From: Tretioscincus oriximinensis | Taxonomy: Eukaryota > Chordata > Lepidosauria > Squamata > Gymnophthalmidae | Direction: 5' to 3' | Assembly (NCBI GenBank): GCA_022410635.1 | Contig: JAJVDF010000260.1 | Location: 599,428 to 663,427, forward strand | DNA: 64,000 bases | Shown here: positions 1-12,239 of the stretch, in pieces | Layout: every line of letters begins with the position of its first letter | Numbering within the stretch: position 1 is the first letter of the stretch | Notes under the pieces: model-generated | What the model was told of the DNA's origin: nothing | Seen by the model: only the letters and a program-made list of their open reading frames with translations | Database searches by the model: none | Position numbers and translations under genes: made by a program

Positions 1-245
1 TCTTCTTCTTCTTCGTCTTCTTCTTCTTCGTCTTCTTCTTCTTCTTCATCATCATCATCATCATCATCATCATCTTCATATTCATCATCATATTCATATT
101 CATATTCATATTCATATTCATATTCATATTCATATTCATCATCTCCTTCTCCTCTTCCTCCTCCTCCTCCTTCTCCTCCTCATTCTCCTTCTCCTCCTCC
201 TTCTCCTCCTTCTCCTTCTTTTTTGTCTTTTTCTTCTTCTGTTTC
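1..245. repeat. Microsatellite block (TTC, ATC, CATATT, CCT motifs)
   Basis: Continuous pyrimidine-biased simple repeats at the window edge, changing unit several times. It may be the tail of a SINE or LINE lying left of the window. Confidence 0.95.
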
Positions 246-1060
246 TCCTTGCAAACTGCTAGGCCGGGATCTAGCACAGAATAAGGTTCAGTGGGGACAG
301 GACCTTGGTGAGCAGTTCTTCGAAGCATGAAGTAATAACCCTACGAAGCACCTTGGTTCAGTCGCCAGGGCGTAGGGACCATGCAGAAGGCGCATGTGGC
401 ATGAAGACAGGGCAGAAGGAAGAGTCAGCCCTGAAAACGTAACTTCCAAACCCCGGGACGGGGAAGGTCCTCCTGTCCCGCCACCCAGGTAGACCAACCG
501 AACAGGGAGCCGAGCGAGCGCAAGGCGGCCATTTGCCGCATCAGAAGTGACTCCGGAGCCCCACCTGGAGCTCTCCGTCCCCTTGAAGTAGAAGCTCCAG
601 GGGCTGGAAAGGGGGTAGGAAAGGACAGGTTTCTCAGGGGGGCTCCAGGTTCTGCAGCCCACTCGCCACAGCTGGCGGTGGCTGCCAATCATTATCCCAC
701 AAGCCAAATCCCCGGAGGAAGCTGCCAGGCAGCTCAAAGCACCAGGCGCCTCCCCTGGACCAGGCAGCCAGAGGGATGGCGGACGGCAGGGGTGGTAGAG
801 CAGCCTGCAGGCCTCCGCTGGGGGTGGGCGCTGCTAACTGATGCTTAACAAACATCCCAGCGCCCTCCAGAGACCCAGAGCTAGACAAGGAGAAGATGAG
901 GACGAAACCCCTTTCCTTCTACCTTTGCAGGACCCATGCAAAGTGAATCCTTGCCCAGAGGTAGCAAGGAAGAAGATCAAAACGGAGCTTCTCAGGTGTT
1001 TCTCCCTTGTCGGAGCTCCTCAGGTGAAACAAGAAACAGACCAGGAAGCTTCAATCCACA
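246..1060. other. Unassigned, moderately GC-rich sequence
   Basis: About 800 bases with several overlapping ORFs in different frames but no family signature or splice-supported exon. 262-300 resembles the tail of the interspersed repeat ending CAGAATAAGGCTCAGTG seen elsewhere. Confidence 0.5.
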
Positions 1061-1064
1061 GTCA

Positions 1065-1130
1065 CCCACGCTCTGGTCAGTCCCAGATTGGACTACTGCA
1101 ATGCACTCTACCTGCAGCTGCCCTTGGAAG
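1065..1130 (+). mobile_element. L2-like LINE fragment
   Basis: Encodes RLDYCNALY, the same C-terminal signature as the long L2-like element near 28,300. Confidence 0.6.
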
Positions 1131-1315
1131 TGGCTAAGAACTTAAGAGGAGCCCTGATGAAAGGGGCCAGAGCCCACCTAGTCCAGTCTTCTGTCTCACA
1201 CAGTGGCCCACCCATTGCCCCCGGGCAGCTCAAGCAGGAGAAGGCAAAATCTTCACCTGTTCTCCACACTGGGAAAAAGGATCTGCCATTCNCATGCTAG
1301 TGTAGGCTATGGCAG

Positions 1316-1660
1316 GCCCCAAAACTGAGAAGAGACCTGTTAGCTGCCTACAAATTCCTGAAGGGCTTCCACAGAGCGAGAAACCAACTTTGTCCTCATT
1401 GGCACATGGAAGGACTGGAAACAATGGAATGAAACTGCAAGGGAGTAGATTTAGATTAGAAATCAGAAAAAAAACTTTCTAACAGTCAGGGTGATAAACC
1501 AGTGGAACAGGTTGCCACAGGGGGTGGTGAGTTCGCCTTCCCTGGAAGCCTTCAAGCAGAGGCTGGGCAGCCACCATCTGGGGGTAGTGTGGTGTATCCT
1601 GCATTGAGCAGTGGGGGAGACCCCAAGACCCTGGCAGTCCCATCCAAACTTCTGTGATTA
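1316..1660 (+). mobile_element. CR1 LINE 3' fragment
   Basis: Matches the CR1 ORF2 C-terminal region ([30 protein letters not shown] type reading after frameshifts) as in the copies at 31,925 and 45,522. A short opposite-strand CR1 piece follows at 1,745-1,800. Confidence 0.75.
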
Positions 1661-2117
1661 ATTAAATAATTAACATCTGTATCACTTGTTTATGATTAGG
1701 AGAAATAAACTTCTTTAATATAGATGTTTTCGTCATAGGTGTAAAGTTTCATTCCATTGTTTCCAGTCCTTCCATGCGCCAATGAGGAAAAAGTGGATTT
1801 TCCAACTTCTGCTCACATAGATTAAATATTCATGGGCACATTTTCACCACTGCTTCCATGTGCTCAGGTCAGCGACCAGCCAGAGTTCCATGTGGAGGCA
1901 CTTTGGAACCAGAGACGCATGGAGGGCTTGGAGATGGGAAAATGTGTGTAGTTAAAATGCAACCGAAGTGAAAGCGTCCATTCAAATGAAAGCCCACTTG
2001 GTGGAATTCTATCCTTTGCCACATTTTATTTGACCAAATAGTTGAGGCCACTGCTGGGGAAAATACAGCAGGCTCTAGAAAAAACCCCTTTGAAACATCT
2101 TCCACTTTTCACGAAAC

Positions 2118-2190
2118 ATTCAAATGCAGAATCATAGGATCATAGAGTTGGAAGGAACCTCCAGGGTCACCACGTCCGACCCCCTGCGCA
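2118..2190 (-). mobile_element. CR1 3' end fragment
   Basis: Contains the CR1 terminal phrase read in reverse (ATCATAGAGTTGGAAGG, ACCTCCAGGGTCACC). Confidence 0.75.
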
Positions 2191-2199
2191 AGAGGAAAA

Positions 2200-2375
2200 A
2201 GAAAAAGGAGGAGAAGGAGAACTGGGAATTTATACTCCACTTTCCTTATCTGAAGGGACTCAAAGCAGCTTACAAGCTTAAGCTCACATCTTATCTTCCC
2301 CACCATGCTGTGATGGGCCCCATTTATCTAATCACAATTTTTTGCTTTTGAATAGCTGCGTTGGCTATTCTCCTC
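2200..2375 (-). mobile_element. tRNA-derived SINE (GGCACGGATAGCTCAG family), partial
   Basis: Shares GGGACTCAAAGCAGCTTACAAG, the CTTCCCCACCATGCTGTGATGG segment and TTTTGAATAGCTGxGTTGGCTA with the full copies at 7,936 and 11,602. Confidence 0.7.
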
Positions 2376-2656
2376 CTTCTCCTCCTCCTCCTCCTTCTTC
2401 TCGTCCTCCTCATATTGTGGAGCTTGTTTCATGTGTGCCTAAGTCGATCATGCTTTTCCAGCTGGCCTTCTATTCCCAAGAAGTAGTGGCCTTGCAATTT
2501 TCTTGCTTGACACCATTGTATGGAAACTCACCAAAGATGCTGTATTCACACAGCTGCACTCTTGAATTGTCTTGGTCAAACAAGGCCAACACCAGCTTTG
2601 GACTTCCTCAAAAGGAGTCAACCACACCTCCTTCCAGAAGGCTGGGTTAAGGTTGC

Positions 2657-3395
2657 TGTGGCGACCCCTACCTGAGGGCCCTACTATTCGATGACCCTCA
2701 CAGTCAGGGGTGCCACAATATCCACCCTGTTGCCCAAGCCAGCACCCACGACTGCTTGGAGCAACAGTACTATCCTCAGGCCTACACAAGGCCTCAGTTT
2801 TTACCTCACGGTTGGGGCTTTATTCACAGCCCCCACCAGTGGCGTGCTTATATTTTGTTGTTACAGAAATAAAAGAAAGAAAGAGATGTTTGAAATGAAA
2901 CAAATAACAAGTTTATTATTTANNAATAAGGAAAAGAGAGAAGATTATAATAATAAGGCTTCGGCTTTTATAAAGTAAGCCTGACTCAAGCACACACACC
3001 AAGCAAGAGCAACATTAGTTTCCAGGTACTTAAAGAGACAGGCCCTGTGTCACTTCATTTGTTCCAGCCCCAAGTCAAGCCTCAACTTTGACTCCTCCAG
3101 GCCACCATCCACTCCCACCCCCTCCCTCTGAGGCAGGTCAGAAGCAGACCCCTCTGTCCACTTGCTACACCACAAGTCCCTGACAGAAAGGCCTCTAGCC
3201 CTGGTCAGCTTCCCTTTTATATGCTGACCAGCCGGCTATTCGAGGCCCCATTGGCTGGCTCCTCCAGCCATGCCCCCTCCCAAACAGGGAACCAGGAAGC
3301 CACGCCCCTGCCCAGGCCTGCTCTTCCCCCCTCCCTCTGGGATATCTGGTAAGTAAATAAAAGACACACGAACCTCTAAAATGGAGGACGCCACA
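2657..3395 (-). mobile_element. Solo LTR, family A, copy 1
   Basis: 739-bp element whose termini read TGTGGCG...CGCCACA, flanked by a perfect 5-bp direct repeat GTTGC (2652-2656 and 3396-3400). In its own orientation it has an A/T-rich promoter-like AATAAAAG, then an AATAAA poly-A signal, as LTRs do. It is homologous in inverted orientation to 22,464-23,196. There is no internal retroviral or gypsy gene nearby, so it is a solo LTR; the class (ERV or Gypsy) cannot be decided. Confidence 0.85.
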
Positions 3396-3483
3396 GTTGC
3401 CCACTGCAGTTTCTCTATTATCAATCTCTGTCTGTTTCCCTCCACACGTGGGACACAAAACAAGGCTCCGTGTGGACAGGGCC

Positions 3484-3552
3484 TCATAAGTAGGGGATTG
3501 GACCCGATGACCCTGGAGGTCCCTTCCATGATTCTTCCCTTCTATGATTCTT
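3484..3552 (+). mobile_element. CR1 3' end fragment
   Basis: GGATTGGACCCGATGACCC followed by GGAGGTCCCTTCC and two TTCTATGATTC-like tail units. Confidence 0.75.
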
Positions 3553-4019
3553 AAGTGCAAGGCCTGAAGCTGAGGGTGAAGAAGGCCATGCTCATTGCGC
3601 ATGCCCAACTTCCGCCATTGCCGANGCTCTTCTTTTGCCTCCACACATGGATTTCGCCAGCAGTGTGTGATGCTCAGCTTGGGTGCCGCTTCCCCCTTTG
3701 TCAAGGAGCTAGACATCGTTCCCAGAAATCAATACCTGCTCTTCATGGTGGGGGAGATTAATCTCAGCCAACAGAAGTAGCATTTTTGTAGCTGGATGGC
3801 TTTGGTGATCCATTATTCATCCCAGGCCCGGTCCTTTTGGAGACGGCAGGTCATGGAGCTGAGCGCACAGAAAAGAGGGAAATTCCCCTCNAAGAACCGT
3901 ACAATCTTGCTCCTGAGATGAATGGGGGGAAATGTCAACCAAGTGTGTGGCAGCAGGGAAGAAAGGAAATTCGGTGATGGGGATAATCAGGAAGGGAATC
4001 AAAAATAGGTCTGCAAGTG

Positions 4020-4780
4020 TCATTTTGCCTCTTTATAAATCTGCGGTGAGGCCACATTTGGGGTCCTGTGTACAATTCTGGTCATAAGAACATACGAACA
4101 TAAGAAGAGCCATCCTGGATCAGGCCACAGCCCATCAAGTCCAGCATTCTGTATCACACAGAGGCCCACCAGATGCACCTGGGCAGCCTGAACAGAGGAA
4201 AGCAAAATATGCTCCTGTTCATGACAACCTGCAAATGGCATTTCAAGAGTCCTGCCTGTTGCTCACCACATCTCAGAAAGGATATTGTGGAATTGGAATA
4301 GGTGCAGAAAAGGATGATTAAGGGGCTGGAATAAAATTCCTTATGACACATTCGGAATAAAATTCCTTATGACACAAGTTGCAACATTTGGGCCTCTTCA
4401 GCTTTGAAATACGACGCTTGAGAGGCGATCAGATTGAAGTGCATAAAATCATCCACGGGGTGGATTTTTTTCTATCACACAACACTAGGACCAAAGGGCA
4501 TTCCTTGGAGCTGATGGGCAGAAGAGGGAGGACAGACAAGGGAAAGGATGGGACATGGGTCTATGGAATCCGTTTCCAGAGGAGGTGGGGGCAGCTGGAT
4601 AAAGCCTGGCGAGCTTCAAGATAGGACAAATCCATGGAAGCCAAGTGCATCAAGCCTCTTAAACGCCATCTTTCGAGGGTGAAGAGGCCCAGACGTTGCA
4701 GCCAGATTTCACAAGTTTGTTCCAGCCATTTGGTCATTCTTGTTGCCTTTTTCTGCACCTTTTCCAGTTCCGCAACATCA
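4020..4780. mobile_element. Nested CR1 LINE fragments, both orientations
   Basis: A plus-strand CR1 ORF2 fragment (4,020-4,080, resuming about 4,262-4,460) is split by a minus-strand CR1 3' end at 4,082-4,255 that starts with the CATAAGAACATAAGAAGAGCC-type tail. A further minus-strand CR1 fragment lies at about 4,620-4,780. Confidence 0.65.
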
Positions 4781-4879
4781 GGAAATTCATCCTGAGCCTT
4801 ATTCTGGGTTATACCTTGAAATTAGAAGCAGACTATGGAGCCTACCTATTCTTCAATGAGCATTTGCAGGAAGTCAAGG

Positions 4880-5560
4880 GCAGGTGAGGGTGTGGCTTTC
4901 TTCGGCCTGAGGCTGCTCTGGTGCAAATGGTGGGCCAGTATAGACTATGGCAGCCCCTACATGGCTCATCCGCATACTTGTGTAGACTATAGCAGGTTCC
5001 ATTTGGCTCACCTACATGCCGTAGTGTGCACTAGCATGTGGATGGCAGATCCTTATTCTAAGAGTTGAGAACAGGTGAGGGTTTTGCCTGGAGGCTGTCT
5101 TAGTGTAGGGAGTCATGAACAGGTACATGAACAGAGTCATGAACAGGTGCATTTACAGGGAGTCATGAACAGAAGCATATTTTGCTTTCCTCTGTTCAGA
5201 CTGCCCAGGTGCATCTGGTGGGCCTCTGTGTGAGACAGAATGCTGGACTTGATGGGTTGTGGCCTTATCCAGTATGGCTCTTCTTATGTTCTTATGTAGT
5301 GTAATTGGTGGGCGACTGNGTGAGACAGAAGACTGGACCAGATGGGCTACTGTGGCTTCGCTCAGCAGGGCCCCTCTTAGGTTCTTAAGTTGGAATCGAA
5401 TCTTGACAGCTTCAGGCCCCCCTGCAGCCCCTTTCTTTTCACGGCTAGAATTATTTTCAACCATGAAGGCCCCTTCCCCACTGAGTGTTATTCTGGGTTA
5501 TATCTCGGGATAGAATCCTGCCATCCACATGCTAGTGTAGGTTGTGGCAGGAGAGAGCTT
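4880..5560. repeat. Composite CR1-type fragments carrying the 42-bp TGGCTCATCCACATGCC module
   Basis: Two to three tandem degenerate units (phase marked by AGACTATGGCAG at about 42-bp spacing) between 4,933 and 5,055, then CR1 3' pieces at 5,165-5,390 and another module near 5,500-5,555. Confidence 0.55.
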
Positions 5561-5779
5561 TGCCCCTTTGATGGCTGCAGAAGAGGACTTTTCAGCAGGT
5601 GGAGCTTCCAATGCCTGCAGCACCTGTGGTGTTGGTGGTTGAATTTCTTTTCCACACCCATTAAAGGTGCAGAGTAAACGCAGTGCAGACTGGGCTTTAT
5701 TCCTGAATTTCCAGGTAGAGGGGAATAAGAAAGTCATTTCCAGATGAAGCTGTGAATGCCCCTTAGCTGAGCCTATTAT

Positions 5780-6065
5780 TGAGGTACTGTGGTGCAGGGG
5801 ATAAGAAACGGCTTTTCATTCGAGAGGCCTGTTTTCAAAGTCCTGTGTCAGCTGTGGAGAGGAGTGTGAGCGCCCTCTACTGGCTTGAGCTTCAGTCAAC
5901 CCAGCTGTCCAAAAACAAAAGGAATTTTGTGAGTAGATGAATGGGAACCTGCACAACATCGGGGGGAAGGAGATAGAATACATGTAAGGTTTGGGGCTAA
6001 AATGAACCCTCTAAGCCACTCTGGATAAGAATGGGGTATAAAAACCAGATTCGTCTTCTTCTATT
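5780..6065 (+). mobile_element. tRNA-derived SINE (GGCACGGATAGCTCAG family), diverged
   Basis: Diverged head, the CTCTACTGGCTTGAGCT and CAACCCAGCTGTCC body, and an ending GGGGTATAAAAACCAGATTC plus TCTTC tail. Confidence 0.6.
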
Positions 6066-7935
6066 AAGGCCAGCTGAGTTTTTTTGCAGAAAAATCCCCC
6101 AAAAATCATGTTACCTGTCCAAAAGAAATTAGCTAGGAAGGTCCAGAAGAGGAGCTAGGAAAGGTAGTCTCCCACTCATCTTTTTGGTTCAAACGCCTGT
6201 TTTTTATACAGAAAACATTTGTGCTTTCAGTTGGTTTCCAGTTAATCATGCAGTGTCGACTTCATCGATCCCAGGAAACCAAATAAAATGCGCTAATTAA
6301 AACATCTTTCCTTAATATTTACTTATAATGTTGCACCTGGGAATCTTCAGAGATCTATGTTTATAGTGCAAACTGCATTCATGGGAAATCTACTTGAAAT
6401 GAATGAATCATTAGACAGTAACGAATGAATTAAACAGAAGTATAATACTCCCCCCCCCACATACACACACATACACACACAATGAAATCTAGTCAAGGGG
6501 TCTAGGGACAACAATGAAATAGGATAGGCGCCATGAATGTTCCTATCCTAGTCTACATCTTCAGATGCTAGAGAGCAATTGCCAGGGACAGACTATTTTG
6601 TAGCAGACTGAATGCAGGAAGTAACAACAGACCTGTGAATGTGTATGGGTGCGGTGGGGAAGTGGAGAGAATACAATCTGCATATATTTGATGTCTACAT
6701 TTAACCTAGCTGTATCTCTTTCCTCGAGGCCCTTTCCCTCCAATGAAAAGGATTAACTTCTGTACTTGAACTGTACTTGACCTGATGAAAGCTCAGACCA
6801 TCTACCTTTTTCCTCTTAATCTCTAAAGTCCAGGGAGACCTCCTTGCTGGATTTCCTGGGCTCAGATTATTATTTTTTCACTGTAGCCATCCAAAATGTC
6901 CTTTCCTTGCCACCATCCTTCTCCATTCAGGAATCTATGGTGCACCTGGCACAGCTATCTAACTGCCACTCACTGGGCCCCTTTATTGTTTGCAAAGATT
7001 TCAGGCAGGGGATGCAACCAGGGAGCCCCCCCCCCCCCCTATCAATCCAAAGCGTTTAACCCTTTCTGGCCTACGGGAACCTTCCCTCTCCTGAGCAGCA
7101 GCAGAGCAGCCGTCTCTTCCCAGAAGCATTTAATGCATGTTCCGGCCTGTGCGCNGGTGTATAAACACACTTTCCTGTTGTGTTAACAGAGCATCTAATG
7201 TGACTAAATAGGACAAGTTGCTCTCCATCCCCATGAAAAATAAATGATGCGCTTTATTCCTTCTCTCAGCTCAGCCTCCTCACTCCCCAGCCCACCTGCC
7301 ACGATTGGCCAACTGCTCCCTGGCCCCTCCGTCCAGAGTGACCCACTGGGCATCGCCAGCCTAGGGTGGCACCCTTGCCCTTGGCGAGGGAAGAGGTCAT
7401 GCAGCACCCAGAGCAGGTGGGCTAGTGAGGGATTTGAGGAGAGGGGAGGAACGGGGGGAGGCCCTGGCCAGTGAAGGGGTGTCCCCGTGCATTGTATATG
7501 TGGGATCTCTGCGTAAAAGGCAGCTAAGCATCAGTGCACCCTTTTAAATATTCATCATCCCTGCTTCTGCAATTTTTGCCCGTGCGTCTGGGCCCACCAC
7601 TGTTGAATTTTTCATTAACACTCTCGCTTGCTTCCAACAGGATTTCACCCACTTTCCTCCTTCTAGAAGCCCTCCTCCTCCCCCTTCCCCTCCCTCCCCA
7701 GCAGGCACTCAGTGTTGCCACCTAGCTGGCTCCTCCTGGANGCTGGGGTCCGGGCATTTTCCACCAGGCGCTTGGTGAGGCCTTGGGAAGAAGCCAGGAG
7801 GGGAGGAACAGGGGCGTCAAGGCTCGTAGTCAAAGAACCAAGGGTGTATATGGCAGGGACCTTGTGGTCCAAATGTTCTTTTTCTTTGCAAGGATATGTG
7901 GAGAGCAGATGTCCAAGCCTTGCAGTTCTCACACC
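6066..7935. other. Mostly unique non-coding sequence, possible conserved elements
   Basis: No exon or repeat recognised. 6,215-6,360 and 7,110-7,255 are AT-balanced, low in repeats and contain homeobox-type core sites (TAATCATGC, GCTAATTAA) and a CATCGATC. 7,025-7,040 is a C-run; 6,451-6,481 is a C-run followed by CA repeats. Regulatory function is a guess. Confidence 0.4.
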
Positions 7936-8238
7936 AAAAGAAGAAGAAGAAGAAGAACTTGGTTCTTATACCCCGCTTTTCTCACCTTTCAAAGGGACTC
8001 AAAGCGGCTTACAAGGATATATTTTGCCCGAAGGCTCACATTCTATCTTCCCCACCAGGCTATGGTGGTTCCCATGTATCTACTTGCAGTCAGTTGCAAT
8101 TTCTTGCAGTTCTTGCTTTTGAATAGCTGGGTTGGCTATAGCTACAGGCTAGTGGAAGGTGCTCAGCCCTCCCCACGTCCCACACAGGGCTTCGAAACCC
8201 CATCTCCCAGGCGAGAGACGAATTCCTAATTCTTTTCA
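7936..8238 (-). mobile_element. tRNA-derived SINE (GGCACGGATAGCTCAG family)
   Basis: Reverse-oriented copy: the AAGAAG-rich tail at 7,936-7,960, GTTCTTATACCCCGCTTTTC, body, and a B-box-like GGCTTCGAAACCCCATCTCC near 8,190. The extreme 5' head is lost. Confidence 0.8.
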
Positions 8239-8364
8239 AGCTGTGGCTGAACCAATCGGAGTAGCCNGAATGACTTCCTAGTCCAGGGCCAGAGGAGACT
8301 GGCTTCTTGGATCCCATCACCATATTCCTCAAAGGAATACCCGTTCTCATCTGGGTCCATAAAA

Positions 8365-8560
8365 TCTAGCAAGGGGGCCACATAGCACTTTAGAGATGAA
8401 CGAGAAATAGGCTAGGCAGCAGGAGCTTTCGTAGACAAGGCTGCTTCTCNAGGTGGACAGACGGACAGACAGAAGTATTTGCTCACCCACATACACAACT
8501 GAATGAGTGACTACTTCCGGCAATATAGTGCACGTCTTCAGATACCACATATCCTATTTC
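8365..8560 (-). mobile_element. Interspersed element with AGCAGGAGCTTTCGTAGAC core (possible hAT non-autonomous)
   Basis: One of about eight copies of a repeat whose plus form reads CTCCTGCTGCCTCCCTTTTT, CTTGTTAGTCTCTAAGGTGC and ACAAGACCCC. Other pieces are at 8,740-8,840, 15,490-15,545, 16,725-16,835, 17,035-17,165, 32,520-32,905, 52,365-52,520 and 57,245-57,450. The class is inferred from similarity to known amniote repeats with GTTAGTCTxTAAGGTGC. Confidence 0.55.
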
Positions 8561-8840
8561 TTATTTGCCTCTGAAGTGCCAAAAGCCCTGCTTGTTTCAG
8601 TCTTTATTTTCAAAAAGTTGTTAAACTTAAATGAGTAAAAGGTAAAAAATTAAAACCTGCAACATAAGGACACAAGAGTCTGCTGCCCCTGTGCCTGAAC
8701 ACATTTCATGGGTTTGGAATATAACTGCATAAATAAGCCAAAGGGAGGCAGCTGGAGCTTTCGCAGACATGGCTGCTTCTTCAAGTCGGACGACTACCAG
8801 GTGCATTCGAAGAAGTTGCCTACGGAAGCTCCTGCTGCCT

Positions 8841-10640
8841 CCCTCTTTCTCGTTAAAGGGCTACGAGGGCCTGTTGATGTGCCTCCCTAATGGGACATCA
8901 GCTCTGGAAATGAGACCCTTTAACCCACCAGGAGCCTTCGAGGGAGGACTGAAGTGGCTCGGAAGACCTCATGGAAGCAGTTTGACTAACACGGGTGCCA
9001 GTCAGCCACCCAGAGCAATGAGACCATGGGTGGAAGCTGTGCGTTGCATGTGCACATGTGCCAGCCCTTCCCTCCTGCCTTCCCTCTTCCTTCTGTTCTT
9101 CTGTTTTACTTTTGCTTTCTGCAGAACCTCTGAGGGAAGAAGCCAAAGGCATGAATGATTTATAGTTCCAGGGAGAGGGAGGGAGGAGATGAAGGGAGCT
9201 TCAAAGTGGTTGGGACCAATTTGGCCTTCTAAATGTCCTGGTGTTGGGCTGAGCCAACAATTCACCAGGGAAAGCTCCTTCCCTCCTTCCTTGCTCTTCT
9301 CCAGCGCACAGAGGATCCAGAGCAGAAGTTCAAAGTTCAGCGTCTTCTAATGACCTGAAAGACTCCCAGAACCTGCATGAATAGCATTTGTTTGCAAGTG
9401 TGGAGACCTCTGGAGAATTCAGCCAGGGAAGAGGAGGAGGAGGAGGAGTCTGACATAATCCCCAAATCTGGAACAAGGAGGATTTGGCACGGAAAAAATG
9501 CATTTAAAAACTCTATTGGTTGGGAGTTCCTTTTTCTTTGAATGTGCAAACTCTCTAACGCACATTAGCACAGGAACAGCCTTGTGCTCAGGAACTGAAG
9601 ATTGGGGAACAGATAGGGGACACTGTGATAGCAAAAGCCAGCCTGGGTCATGGAATCTGCAGTGTGAAATAGGTTCTTGTCTCCCACAGGTCCACAATCG
9701 TCAATTGGAGTATTTTTTTGGCCACCAGCATCAATGGCAAACATTTTACAGCCTGTGCCTGGCACACATATTATTCATGGGGTGCTATTTATTTTTAACG
9801 TATTAAATAGGTCATCAATGTTTGCTGCTTGTGTTGGGTTCTCCTGGAGAAGGCTGGTAGGAGCTTTGTTACAGATGCTCCAGTGAAAGGAAGAAGGCAC
9901 TGAAATGCCTTTTATTATGACGCATTCCATGACTCTGTGGATGGATTCTCAGGCTCTTTATAGGGTTGGGTGGAATTCACAGGCTGGCATATGCGCAAGT
10001 GAACTCAGCAGCACTCTGACACACTGCTGGAAAGATGTTTATTTTCAAAGTCCCATGGAAGATGCAGAAGAGAAAACTATTTACCCAAGTTGCCCCCAAG
10101 TCTACTAGTTCCAGGATATCCGGCAGCCTGAGTCTGGTTTAGGAACCTCCTGAGAACCTGCTGAGGGTTCCAGAGAAAAATGGAGGCATGATATGAAGGT
10201 GAAAGAGAATAATAAAAAAATGCTTTATATACTTTATCCCACAGCAAAATGCTGCTCTTAAGTCCGCAAGATCTTTTGCCTGCAACAGAGAACAGGGATC
10301 CCTCTGCCCCAAACATGTTGCATAATGACTTGTGATGGGTTTGGCCGAGCATTGTGGGTAATGTAGTCTGAAAAAGGAACTTTCCCAGACTCTGCCTGCC
10401 TCCAAAACTGTGTGAGGGAGGAACCTCCTTCAGATTTAAAGGATCCCACCATACAGTTATTTACTTCATGGATTCCATAAAGGTGGCTGGTGGGTTATGC
10501 TGGATTTCATGGACTTCTAGGAAAGCTCATTCCACCTGCTTTTTCCTTGTTAGTTTATAAAGCACTACAAGACCCTTCTGGTCTGAAAGACTAACGTGGC
10601 TCTTGCTTTGAACTCTTCCTTTAAAAAAGGGAGGCAGCAT
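8841..10640. other. No gene or clear repeat seen
   Basis: Unique-looking intergenic sequence with short GA- and CT-rich patches (9,055-9,120; 9,165-9,190; 9,430-9,450). No splice-supported reading frame. Confidence 0.45.
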
Positions 10641-10649
10641 GAGCTTCTG

Positions 10650-10850
10650 TCAGGCTGACCAGATGGCCCCTTTTTGGGGGGGAAGCCCAGTTTGGGGGTG
10701 TCTACCCCGCTCTCCCTGGGGGGATTGATTACCCCATTTTGCTGAGGAAAAAAAATTAGAAAAAAACTTTTTTTGAAACTTTTTTTTAAAGAATTCACTG
10801 GAGCACCACTAGGGGGCTCTGGCAACTGGGGCACTCTCCCCTCAGTAAAA
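10650..10850. mobile_element. Relative of the hairpin element at 22,220-22,408
   Basis: Shares GACCAGATGRCCCCTTTTTGGGG, the GGGGTGTCTACCCC-type G/C runs and CTGAGGAAAAAAAA with the hairpin element. The second arm is degraded. Confidence 0.5.
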
Positions 10851-11429
10851 AATAAAAAATGCAAATTTCTCACGAATATACAAATTAACATAAGTAGCTA
10901 ATTCATTCTAGCTTCCATGGACAAATCGTCTCATCCTGGATCCTGTTTCATCCATCGCTCCTGGGCATTTCAAGCAGAAGGCAAAGGCAGAAACTTTAGC
11001 TGCTTCCGACAAAAGGACTTGCTCTAGGCTCCCTGCAAATGGCACTTCAGGAACCTTGCCTGTTGCCCCAGCCTGGAGGCAGCCCCAAGGAACCCATCCT
11101 TGGCTGCCACAGACTTTTCAAATCCTATCTTCAAGCTATCCTAGCTGTTAGATGCTATCTGCCTCTGCAGCCTGTGACACCCGGCATCCCTTTCAGAAGC
11201 CTTTGAGGTACTTGGCTGCCACGATTTCATCCAAGCCATGCAGCGGAAAGCAGCCCAGGACACAGTGGTCTTGGCTGTTGACAAGAATCCCCTTCCCAGA
11301 GCTGGCTATTTCCATAGCAAGCCAACGTGTGGACACCGATTTGCCCAGCCTGGGGCACTGCAGTCCTCTTAGGAGCCTCAGTCCCCCCATGGAGCCTCAT
11401 TTTGGGCTGCTTCTCAGGGCAAAACTTGG

Positions 11430-11510
11430 CCATCCCTATGCCAGTGTAGACTATGGCAAGCCCTGCCATAGTCTACTCTAGCTTGCAGGTGGCAGGTTCC
11501 TATTCTGAGA
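11430..11510. repeat. 42-bp module copies in opposing orientation
   Basis: CCAGTGTAGACTATGGCAAGC directly followed by CTGCCATAGTCTACTCTAGC, giving a short imperfect palindrome, then TATTCTGAGAAATAGC. Confidence 0.55.
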
Positions 11511-11601
11511 AATAGCTCAGTGGGGACGGAGCCATCCAGAAGCCCTTTTGTCTTCTTGAACCCCCCTCTGGAATTACCACAGTAGAATTCCAGAAACGAA
11601 A

Positions 11602-11906
11602 TTAAAGAAGAACTGGGTTCTTATACCCTGCTTTTCTCACCTTTCAAAGGGACTCAAAGCGGCTTACAAGGATATATTTTGCCCGAAGGCTTCCATTCTC
11701 TCTTCCCCACCAGGCTCTGGTGGTTCCCATGTATCTACTTGCAGTCAGTGGCAATTTCTTGCAGTTCCTGCTTTCGAATAGCTGGGTTGGCTAGAGCTAC
11801 AGGCTAGTGGAAGGTGCTCAGCCCTCCCCACGTCCCACACAGGGCTTCCAAACCCCATCTCCCAGCTGAGAGACGGATTCTTTAGCAACTGAGCTATCTG
11901 TGCCTG
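11602..11906 (-). mobile_element. tRNA-derived SINE (GGCACGGATAGCTCAG family), nearly complete
   Basis: Tail at 11,602, GGGACTCAAAGCGGCTTACA, CTTCCCCACCAGGCTCTGG, and the tRNA-like head at 11,855-11,906 (B box around GGCTTCCAAACCCC; A box within GCAACTGAGCTATC). Confidence 0.82.
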
Positions 11907-12239
11907 CAAGCCCTGGGCATTGTCTGAACTATGGGAGGCTCTTTGGGCACCCTCATGGGTGGCCTGGTCCTTGCAAGGGGGACCCTAAGGAAGTGGGCCC
12001 TGCTTGCCACCACGGGGTTCACCTGCCTTTTGAACACGCGGCTCCGTAAATCAGGCCTGGTAGCTCAGCTATGACACCAGCATATGCTGGGCTAGAATGG
12101 GCACCTGGCGCATGATGTGTTTGGGCTTGGCAGTGACTGCATGAATGTGCACTATCGTCTTGTGGCCCCTTCTGCTGCACCGCCAGCCAATGGGTGGCCT
12201 CCCTTTGACTCCCTCTGGGCATCTTGGAGCCATTCCTGC

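Noticed and set aside
288..737. 149-codon minus-strand ORF near the window start
   Set aside because: No motif, overlaps other open frames, and no splice support.
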